Of a DNA stretch of 35,834 bases, positions 6,581-13,030 are shown in pieces. Origin of the DNA: an uncultured Fibrobacter sp. Lineage in GTDB: Bacteria; Fibrobacterota; Fibrobacteria; Fibrobacterales; Fibrobacteraceae. Where the stretch lies: assembly GCA_946183925.1 (NCBI GenBank), contig CAMHDS010000018.1, positions 1 to 35,834 on the forward strand, in the 5' to 3' direction. The stretch's first letter is position 1, and every line of letters starts with the position of its first letter. The position numbers and the translations under genes are program-made. Under the pieces are notes generated by a model. The model was not told where the DNA came from. It saw nothing but the letters and a program-made list of their open reading frames with translations, and made no database searches.

Positions 6581-8146
6581 ATGAAGAAAAATGATGTGAA
6601 AACCATATCCTTGCTGGTGGGCTCTGCCCTCCTGACAGCTATTGCCGCTTGTTCCAGCGCGCCGGCCCCTGCAACGGAAAATACTGCGACGGTTGCTACC
6701 CCAAAGGATTCTGTCGCGGTGTCTGAACAGAGCGGTGCTGCAGCTCAGTCTGCAAAATCCGACATCCCCGCAAGCTACAAGGACATCCAGTTTCCGGAAT
6801 ACAACTACGTAGCGCCTTACCCGAAGGATTACCGGGTGGAAATAGCCGAAGGCGTCACCGGTTACATCGTGAGCGACCGTCGCTTGCCCCTGGTGAATTT
6901 TACGGTCTATTTCGAGAATCCGAGAGTCCCCGCCTCCATCAAGGACGAAGCCGCCTTCGAGATGCTGGGTTCCATGCTTAGGCGTGGCGGCGGTGGCGGT
7001 ATCGCTCCCGGTGCCCTGGAAGATACCCTTGAGTTTATCAGCGCCGGAGTCGGTTCTTCGGCCGGCGTGTGGACCGCCTCTTTCGACATTGACTGCCTGA
7101 CCAAGGATTTTTCCTTCGTGCTTGCGCTGACAAAGAAGGTGTTGCTCGCTCCCGCCTTTGACAAGGAACAGCTGGAAATCGTAAAGACCAAGTCTGCCAC
7201 CGCTTACGAACAGCGTTACGATACTCCTGCCAAGGTGCTTTCGGCCTTACGTGCCAAGGTGAACTACGCTCCTAACAATCGTCTGTGGGACGCTACCGGT
7301 GACGAATACAAGAAGGTCACTGACGCCGACCTGAAACGGCTTTCCCGCGGGGTGTTCCAGTCTAGCCGAATCATCTTTGCCTTGTCCGGTGATGTGGACC
7401 GGGATTCCAGCGTGCAGATGCTTAAGGAATTTTTCGCCGACTGGAAAAAGGACACTTCCGCCGTTTCTTCTAAGCCTGCGGATTCCGCCTTTGTGACGCC
7501 GGTACCTCTCGCTTACCTGCGCAAACCCGGCACCTATGTGGTGGACAAGGACATTACCCAGGCGAACATCGCCATCAACCAGCCTTTTGTAAAGCGCCCC
7601 CATCCCGACTACTACCCGGCGGCGGTGGCGAGCTTTATCTTGGGTGGCGGGAGCTTTACCAGCCGCCTCATGAACCGCGTGCGTAGCGACGAGGGCCTGG
7701 CCTACAGCATCTACAGCACCGTAGGCAACGACTATCGGGATACCGCCATGACCACCATCGCCTTGCAGACCAAGGTGGAGTCCGTGGATTTTGCCCTGAA
7801 GCTGATTTTTGAAGAAGTGGAAAAGCTGGCCAAAGAAGGCCCGACGGCAGAAGAACTGGAACAGGCGAAAAAGGCGCTGATCGAAAGTCTGCCCAGCCTG
7901 TTTGATTCTCCTGCTTCTACGGCCACCATTTTTGCCAAGGGAGAACTGCTGGGCAAGACCTTTGACCACTACCTGGACTACGTGAAAGAAATTTCTGCCG
8001 TCACCCCCGAACAGGTGAAGGCCATGATTGCAAAATATTTTGCCCGCGACAAGATGACCATTTCTATCGTAGGTCCTGTCTCTAAATTCGATGCCTTGAA
8101 ACCCTTCACCGTAATTCCCCAGGATAGCCTGGATTTTAGGCAATAG
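6581..8146 (+). CDS. M16 (insulinase-like) family lipoprotein lacking the zinc motif
   Basis: 521 residues from ATG 6581; TTG and GTG codons just upstream are also in frame. The N-terminus is a lipoprotein signal with AIAAC as lipobox, then an Ala/Thr/Ser-rich linker to about residue 65. Two M16 halves follow. The first, where HxxEH should be, reads AAFEMLGSMLRRGGGG, so the zinc ligands are absent. The second half has the family arginine/tyrosine pair in RSDEGLAYSIYS and FILGGGSFTSRLMNRV. In the family such members are the non-catalytic partner of an active zinc subunit and help form the substrate chamber. No active partner gene is in the window. It is probably anchored on the periplasmic side of a membrane. 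The downstream gene starts 14 nt later. Confidence 0.82.
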   Translation: MKKNDVKTISLLVGSALLTAIAACSSAPAPATENTATVATPKDSVAVSEQSGAAAQSAKSDIPASYKDIQFPEYNYVAPYPKDYRVEIAEGVTGYIVSDRRLPLVNFTVYFENPRVPASIKDEAAFEMLGSMLRRGGGGGIAPGALEDTLEFISAGVGSSAGVWTASFDIDCLTKDFSFVLALTKKVLLAPAFDKEQLEIVKTKSATAYEQRYDTPAKVLSALRAKVNYAPNNRLWDATGDEYKKVTDADLKRLSRGVFQSSRIIFALSGDVDRDSSVQMLKEFFADWKKDTSAVSSKPADSAFVTPVPLAYLRKPGTYVVDKDITQANIAINQPFVKRPHPDYYPAAVASFILGGGSFTSRLMNRVRSDEGLAYSIYSTVGNDYRDTAMTTIALQTKVESVDFALKLIFEEVEKLAKEGPTAEELEQAKKALIESLPSLFDSPASTATIFAKGELLGKTFDHYLDYVKEISAVTPEQVKAMIAKYFARDKMTISIVGPVSKFDALKPFTVIPQDSLDFRQ

Positions 8147-8160
8147 CCAAAAGGATTCCT

Positions 8161-9174
8161 GTGGGTAGGCGAGTTCTTGTTTTCTTGATGCTGTTGGTCT
8201 TTGCCTGTGCAGAGGCGCTTGCCGCAGATTCGCCCGAAAGCAAGCGCGAAGCCCTGATGAAAGAAATCGGCCGCAAGCGCATGATCGAAAAGTCCGGCGG
8301 TGAAGAGGGATTCCGCTCCCTCTGTTCCGGTGTCAAGAAGTGCCTGAACATCGATTACGGTTTTTGTACAGAAGAAGATCAGAAGCCCTGGCCCAAGGTC
8401 AAGTATAACGAAGAGTTCTGCGCCCCCTTTGTAGAAATTACCAAGCGGGGATTGCCTGCAGACTCGAAAATCACGGGAGCGACGGAAATCTATTCCAGAT
8501 TGGGCCGGCAGTACCGTGCCATTTACGAGAACAAGGGCTCGCTTCCTCTGGGGCAGAACGTTATCAGCTACTTGTTCGACAACATGCCCTTTACGGCAGA
8601 ACTCATCAACGCTTACCTGGGTACGAACTACCGGCTGGAATACACCAGCAAGGACAGGCGGTTCTTTAGCGGTAGCAACGGCCGAAGCCTTTCAGGTGAA
8701 TTCTTCTGGGCCTTGCAGGATAGTGCCGGGCAGAAACTCGGCATGCGGAACGTGTTTTTCGGGTATGGACACGCCCAGGTCCTCAAGTGGTCGCTGCACG
8801 GAACGGCTGTGGCCTACCTGGATATGGACCCTGTCTCTGACAAGGAAATTCGGTACAAGTTAACGGCTATCGTGTTTCCCGGGAATTCCGTGCTGAATTC
8901 CATTATGCAGATGCGGGTTTTCAAGAGCGTGGTAGGCGACAAGATTGACCACATCGTCAAGGATATCAAGAAGTCGTCGGGAGAATACTTCGGCGGAAAC
9001 AAGGAACCCATGCTCAAGAGTGCTTCCCTCAAGTCCATGGAGAACGTGCAGTACATTCTGGATTTCGAGAACGTGGTGAATGGCGCGCCCTGGAAGTTGG
9101 GAGACTTTGAAAAGTTGCAGATTCAGCGTCGGCAGGCCAAGGAAGTTCCTGTGCCGCTGCAGGTGAAAGAATAG
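8161..9174 (+). CDS. Secreted protein of unknown function
   Basis: 337 residues from a GTG at 8161, which has AAGGA 5 nt upstream. The N-terminus is a signal peptide (RR, then a Leu/Val/Phe stretch, cleavage after EALA at about residue 21). The mature protein has a charged helix (KREALMKEIGRKR) and a small cysteine cluster at about 55-85 with four Cys (SLCSGVKKC, then GFC and EEFC). Such cysteines could form disulfides outside the cytoplasm. The rest mixes strands and helices with no motif I recognise: no catalytic signature, no repeat, no membrane helix apart from the signal. It follows the M16-like gene by 14 nt and is likely cotranscribed, so an envelope role is reasonable. I cannot assign a family. 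Confidence 0.7.
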   Translation: MGRRVLVFLMLLVFACAEALAADSPESKREALMKEIGRKRMIEKSGGEEGFRSLCSGVKKCLNIDYGFCTEEDQKPWPKVKYNEEFCAPFVEITKRGLPADSKITGATEIYSRLGRQYRAIYENKGSLPLGQNVISYLFDNMPFTAELINAYLGTNYRLEYTSKDRRFFSGSNGRSLSGEFFWALQDSAGQKLGMRNVFFGYGHAQVLKWSLHGTAVAYLDMDPVSDKEIRYKLTAIVFPGNSVLNSIMQMRVFKSVVGDKIDHIVKDIKKSSGEYFGGNKEPMLKSASLKSMENVQYILDFENVVNGAPWKLGDFEKLQIQRRQAKEVPVPLQVKE

Positions 9175-9222
9175 GAAGTGGTTAGTGATTAGTGGTTAGG
9201 ATTGTGGGTCTCAAGAGGTGTC

Positions 9223-9242
9223 ATCCTCGCGAAAGCGAGGAT
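9223..9242. repeat. Perfect hairpin repeat ATCCTCGC-GAAA-GCGAGGAT
   Basis: An 8-bp perfect stem closed by a GAAA tetraloop, preceded by GGTGTC as in the 2871 element. There is no T-run. It stands in the 121-nt gap before trmH, which also shows short direct repeats (TTAGTGATTAGTGGTTAGG, 9182-9200). It looks like a dispersed intergenic repeat of the same family as the 2842-2898 element. Confidence 0.6.
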
Positions 9243-9295
9243 CCGCTTGATGGTGAAGTGTTAGGATTGAAAAAAGAGATTAAAAAGGAAAATTT

Positions 9296-9952
9296 ATGAG
9301 CGAAAAAGAAAGTTTGGAAAGTTTGCTTGCGCGAGTCACGGACCGCCGTCGGGAACTCCTGACAGGAGTGGTGAACCGCCGTACCCGCCATTTCTGCATG
9401 GTGCTGGAAGATCTGTTTGACCCCCACAATATTTCCGCCGTTATCCGCACTGCCGAAGTTTTCGGCCTGCAAGATGTCCACGTCATCGAAGAGGACAACG
9501 CCTACAGCGTGAACAAGTCCATCTTGAAAGGCTCCTACAAGTGGATGTCCATCTACCTGTACAAGAAACGCATGCTCTGTATGGAAAAGCTCCGTGCCAA
9601 GGGCTACAAGATTGCAGTGGCCAGCACCAACACCACCAATTCGGTTTTGGATCTGGACCTAAGTCAACCTACGGCTTTTTACCTGGGGAGCGAGTTCCAC
9701 GGGAACCACCCCGACACCCTGGCACATGCGGACTACGAATTCAAACTGCCCCAGTACGGCATTACGGAATCCATGAACGTCTCCGTGGCGGGCGGTGTGC
9801 TGATGACCTATCTGGACATTTTCATGCAGCGCTCGGGCCGCGAAAAATTCCTGCTCCCCCAGGCCGAAAGGGAAGCCCTGCTCTACGATTACCTGGACAG
9901 GCACGTGAACGGCATCGAGAATAACAGCCCCATTGTCCGGGTAGAGGGGTAA
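9296..9952 (+). CDS. trmH: SpoU/TrmH-type RNA 2'-O-ribose methyltransferase
   Basis: 218 residues, the SPOUT superfamily knot enzyme that uses S-adenosylmethionine to methylate a ribose 2'-OH, most likely Gm18 of tRNA. All three SpoU motifs are present: FDPHNISAVIRTAEVFG (N45 and R51), FYLGSEFHG (about 128-136) and ITESMNVSVAGG (S159, N161, S163). The N-terminal helix with LLARVTDRRRELL and the C-terminal extension after the knot resemble E. coli TrmH rather than the shorter TrmL or the larger RlmB. AAGGAAA lies before the ATG. The surroundings give no further hint. Assignment to the family is firm; the exact target nucleotide is inferred. Confidence 0.88.
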   Translation: MSEKESLESLLARVTDRRRELLTGVVNRRTRHFCMVLEDLFDPHNISAVIRTAEVFGLQDVHVIEEDNAYSVNKSILKGSYKWMSIYLYKKRMLCMEKLRAKGYKIAVASTNTTNSVLDLDLSQPTAFYLGSEFHGNHPDTLAHADYEFKLPQYGITESMNVSVAGGVLMTYLDIFMQRSGREKFLLPQAEREALLYDYLDRHVNGIENNSPIVRVEG

Positions 9953-9986
9953 TTCGAAGTAAAGAGATGGAATAAAACGCCATTTT

Positions 9987-9999
9987 GGAGAAATTCTCC
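9987..9999. repeat. 13-nt palindrome between trmH and the MCE gene
   Basis: GGAGAA-A-TTCTCC is a perfect odd-centred dyad, flanked by partly symmetrical ATTTT (9982-9986) and AAAAT (10003-10007). It stands 37 nt before the MCE gene. It could be an operator for a dimeric regulator or a short hairpin after trmH; no T-run follows directly. Confidence 0.35.
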
Positions 10000-10035
10000 G
10001 GCAAAATCCATTGAAAATGCTATTTTAAGGCAGAA

Positions 10036-10944
10036 ATGAAGAAGAATACCACACTTTACTTCTCTGTCGGTCTTGTCGTCCTGTTGGCTATCGTCATCTT
10101 GGTTTTCGGCATGTTCTTCTTGAACGAGAAGGACCCGCGAGAGACGTTTAACACCTTCCACCTGCGGTTTACCCAGGTCAGTACCCTTGTGCTGGACGAC
10201 CCGGTCAAAGTCAATGGCGTCAAGCTGGGCAAGGTGGAAAGCATCGAGCTTGCAGGCCACCGCGTGGTGGTGACCATCCGCCTCCGTACCGACGTGATGA
10301 TTCCCAAGGATTCCGAAATCCGGGTCCAGAACATCGGTATCATGGGCGAACGCCAGATTGGCATGATTCTCGGGGACTCCGAGGAGTATTTTGAGCCGGG
10401 TGACACCATTACGGGCCAGTTCGACGCCGGTATCGCTGAGGCCCTCGGTCTGGCGGGTGAAGTTTGCGACAGTACCAAGGTCTTGCTGGAATCCGTGAAG
10501 CGGGCCCTGAAGGGCACCATCGCCAGCGAGGATTTCCAGGACAGGTTCAACACGCTTCTCGTGAAGGCCGAAACCCTGGAAGACCGCCTGATGGAGCTTG
10601 TGAACACCACGGACCCCGAACTCAAGAAGAGCCTGGCCGGCCTGAACGAGGTAACTCTCAAGGTGGGCAACCTGGTAGATGGCGTCAAACCGCCTATCGA
10701 CAACCTTTTTGCCAATACGGATGTGGTTATCGGGAATGCCAACAACTTGATTGCCGAACTGGAAGGTGTCACCAAGCACCTGGACGAACTCATTGCCAAG
10801 GTCCAGTCCAAGGAGAATACGGTGGGCGCCCTGCTTTCGGACCGCAAGCTGCACGACGACCTGGTCAAGACAGTCCATTCCGCCGACAGCCTGTTCAGGG
10901 TCATCTTGAACGATGGTCTTGACATCAACGTGGATATTTTCTGA
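10036..10944 (+). CDS. MlaD/MCE-domain protein (lipid transport)
   Basis: 302 residues. It has a single N-terminal membrane helix (about 8-29), then an MCE/MlaD domain (about 38-120) with the family core DDPVKVNGVKLGKVESIEL and IGIMGERQIGMILGD, then a long mostly helical tail rich in Asn, Lys, Val and Leu (about 150-302). Such proteins form rings that carry phospholipids between inner and outer membranes, working with an MlaE permease and MlaF ATPase. Neither of those is in this window. The tail with repeated DNLF, NNLI and EELITK-like segments resembles the coiled needle part of longer MCE proteins. It starts an apparent four-gene operon with ptsH 6 nt downstream. A TATTTT (10021-10026) 9 nt before the ATG may be the -10. 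Confidence 0.86.
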   Translation: MKKNTTLYFSVGLVVLLAIVILVFGMFFLNEKDPRETFNTFHLRFTQVSTLVLDDPVKVNGVKLGKVESIELAGHRVVVTIRLRTDVMIPKDSEIRVQNIGIMGERQIGMILGDSEEYFEPGDTITGQFDAGIAEALGLAGEVCDSTKVLLESVKRALKGTIASEDFQDRFNTLLVKAETLEDRLMELVNTTDPELKKSLAGLNEVTLKVGNLVDGVKPPIDNLFANTDVVIGNANNLIAELEGVTKHLDELIAKVQSKENTVGALLSDRKLHDDLVKTVHSADSLFRVILNDGLDINVDIF

Positions 10945-10950
10945 GGAACT

Positions 10951-11223
10951 ATGATTGTAAAGACTCTCAAGGTTACCAATAAGTTAGGCGTCCACGCCCG
11001 CCCCGCAGGAATGATTGTAGATATTACGGGGCCTGCCAAGAGCGACGTCTCCATTATTTTTGATGGTTCCAAGGCCAATGCCAAGAGCATTTTGAACGTG
11101 ATGATGCTGGCCATTCCCCTGGGTTCCGAGGTGAAGTTCGAGGTGGACGGCGAAGACGAAGAGCTGGTCGTGCAGAAGTTGGAGCAGTTATTCCATGACA
11201 ACTTCAACGAAGAAGCAGGCTAA
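10951..11223 (+). CDS. ptsH: HPr phosphocarrier protein
   Basis: 90 residues, normal HPr length. The phosphorylation site KLGVHARPAG has its histidine at residue 15, and the regulatory serine in AKSILNVM is residue 46; both are at canonical positions. HPr takes a phosphate from enzyme I at His15. Ser46 with this context suggests HPr kinase/phosphorylase control, as known in Firmicutes and many Gram-negatives. GAGGA overlapping the upstream stop serves as ribosome site. The enzyme I gene starts inside its last 29 nt. No sugar-specific enzyme II gene is in the window, so a regulatory role is as likely as sugar uptake. Confidence 0.95.
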   Translation: MIVKTLKVTNKLGVHARPAGMIVDITGPAKSDVSIIFDGSKANAKSILNVMMLAIPLGSEVKFEVDGEDEELVVQKLEQLFHDNFNEEAG

Positions 11224-13030
11224 GGGGTCTTCTAGCTCCAAAACATCCAAGAAACCATTACGCATTGTATTGGTGGGCGTTCCTGCGTCGCCGGGCTTTG
11301 CCATGGGCAAAGTTTTCCCGATTACCAACAGGGAAATTTCCGTCGTCGAAGAAACCATCCCCGAAAGTCGGGTCACCACCGAAGAACAGCTGTTCTTGAA
11401 GGCCGTGAGCAAGACGGCAAAAGAAATTGGCCAGATCAAGGAAATTTCTGAAACCCGCACCGGCGTCCACGACAGCTTGATATTTGCAACCCACCTGATG
11501 ATTTTGCAGGACCCGGGCCTGGTGAACGGCGTCCTGGAAATGGTCAAGAAAAAGCACAAGACGGCCCGCTGGTCGGTGCACGTGGTGCTGGGCAACTACA
11601 TCGAGAAATTCGAGAAGATCAATTCCCCGGCCATGCGGGACAAGGCGGCAGACCTTCGGGACTTGTATAACCGCCTGATGACCGCCTTGGACGATTCCGG
11701 TCCGGTACTGGAGGACGTGGCTCTGGAACAGGGCGTAGTGCTGGCGGCTCACGAAATCATGCCCAGCATGCTCATTGCCATCAAGCCCGGTCAGGTCAGC
11801 GCCCTGGTGATGGATACGGGTGGCCGTACGAGCCACGTGGCAATTCTTGCCAGGTCGTTGCAGATTCCGGCGGTGTCGGGCCTTAGGAACGTGGCCGCCC
11901 AGGTGAACGCCGGTGATACCATCATTGTAGATGGTACCGGCGGCATGGTCATCGTCAATCCCGACGAAGAGGACATCCGCAAGTTCCACGAACGGCAAGA
12001 GGTCTTTGAACGCCAGCGCCGGGAACTGTTCACCATGCGCCGTCTGGAGCCCATGACCCGGGACGGCAAGTACATTACGCTCCACGCCAACATCGAACTT
12101 CCGTCGGAAGCATCGAAGGTCACAGATTTCGGAGCCACAGGTATCGGTCTTTACCGTTCGGAATTCTTGTTCTTTCAGAAGGACGCTCCCACCGAAAGCG
12201 AGCAGGAAACAGCCTACGAAGAAATCCTTTCTACCATGTCGCCCTGCCCGGTGACCATCCGCACCCTGGATGCCGGTGGCGACAAGCTGGTGGCGGGCCT
12301 TACCGCCGTGAACGAGGCCAACCCCTTTATGGGCTGGCGCTCTATCCGCGTGTGCCTCAGTCGCGAAGACATTTTCTGTACGCAGTTGCGGGCCTTGCTC
12401 CGGGCAAACAAGAGTGGAAATCTCCGGATTTTATTGCCTATGATTTCTGGGTTGAACGAACTTCGCAAGGCGAAGGCCTGCATCAAGCGCTGCGCCGACG
12501 AGCTGAAGGCCGAAGGAGTCCAGGTGGGTGACATCAAGGTCGGCGCCATGATAGAAGTGCCCGCCGCCGTGATGCTTGTGGACTTGATTGCAAAGGAAGT
12601 GGATTTCTTCAGCATCGGAACTAACGACCTGATCCAGTTTACCTTGGCGGTGGACCGCACCAACGAACTTATTACCGAAATGTTCCAACCTCATCATCCG
12701 GCCATTCTGCACATGATCAACCGTGTGGTGATGGCGGCGCACCGCGAAGGGATTCCTGTGGCGGTTTGCGGCGAAATGAGTGCGGACCCCATGAGCGTGC
12801 TTTTGTTGGTGGGGCTTGGCGTAGATGAACTTTCCATGACGCCCTGGAGCGTTATGGCCACCAAGAAGATTATCCGTTCCATCAACTATGAAGATGTCCG
12901 TGAAACGGCCCTGACAGTTTTGCAGATGGACGATTCCGACAACGTGAACGAGTACATGCACAAGAAGTATGCCCAGACTATTTCGGACTTGGGTATTTCC
13001 AGCTTTGTGGGCCAGGTGGATGGAAAGTGA
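11195..13030 (+). CDS. ptsI: PTS enzyme I (phosphoenolpyruvate-protein phosphotransferase)
   Basis: 611 residues from ATG 11195, which has GGAG 10 nt upstream and overlaps ptsH by 29 nt in another frame. It uses phosphoenolpyruvate to phosphorylate HPr. The phospho-histidine domain has GGRTSHVAILAR with H214. The PEP-binding barrel has GLYRSEFLF (R321), IEVPAAVMLVD, FFSIGTNDLIQF and the late cysteine C525 in VAVCGEMSADP. Residue numbers are shifted by about 25 from E. coli enzyme I because of an added Ser/Lys/Thr-rich N-terminal tail (1-20). A later start would remove the tail but has no better ribosome site. The stop overlaps the start of the transglycosylase gene. Confidence 0.95.
   Translation: MTTSTKKQAKGSSSSKTSKKPLRIVLVGVPASPGFAMGKVFPITNREISVVEETIPESRVTTEEQLFLKAVSKTAKEIGQIKEISETRTGVHDSLIFATHLMILQDPGLVNGVLEMVKKKHKTARWSVHVVLGNYIEKFEKINSPAMRDKAADLRDLYNRLMTALDDSGPVLEDVALEQGVVLAAHEIMPSMLIAIKPGQVSALVMDTGGRTSHVAILARSLQIPAVSGLRNVAAQVNAGDTIIVDGTGGMVIVNPDEEDIRKFHERQEVFERQRRELFTMRRLEPMTRDGKYITLHANIELPSEASKVTDFGATGIGLYRSEFLFFQKDAPTESEQETAYEEILSTMSPCPVTIRTLDAGGDKLVAGLTAVNEANPFMGWRSIRVCLSREDIFCTQLRALLRANKSGNLRILLPMISGLNELRKAKACIKRCADELKAEGVQVGDIKVGAMIEVPAAVMLVDLIAKEVDFFSIGTNDLIQFTLAVDRTNELITEMFQPHHPAILHMINRVVMAAHREGIPVAVCGEMSADPMSVLLLVGLGVDELSMTPWSVMATKKIIRSINYEDVRETALTVLQMDDSDNVNEYMHKKYAQTISDLGISSFVGQVDGK

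Noticed and set aside
6334..6594. 86-residue plus-strand ORF between batB and the M16-like gene
   Set aside because: It starts inside batB, crosses the folded RNA element and has no ribosome site or motif.
7247..8143. 298-residue reverse-strand ORF
   Set aside because: It lies wholly opposite the well-supported M16-like gene. Its composition (His/Gln/Arg-rich, no motif) is that of a mirror of biased codons.
9889..11207. Two long reverse-strand ORFs over the MCE and ptsH genes
   Set aside because: Both are shadows of genes with clear family motifs; one is Ser/Thr/Arg-rich nonsense.
11258..12085. 275-residue reverse-strand ORF over ptsI
   Set aside because: His-rich mirror sequence without any motif, opposite the phospho-histidine domain of enzyme I.
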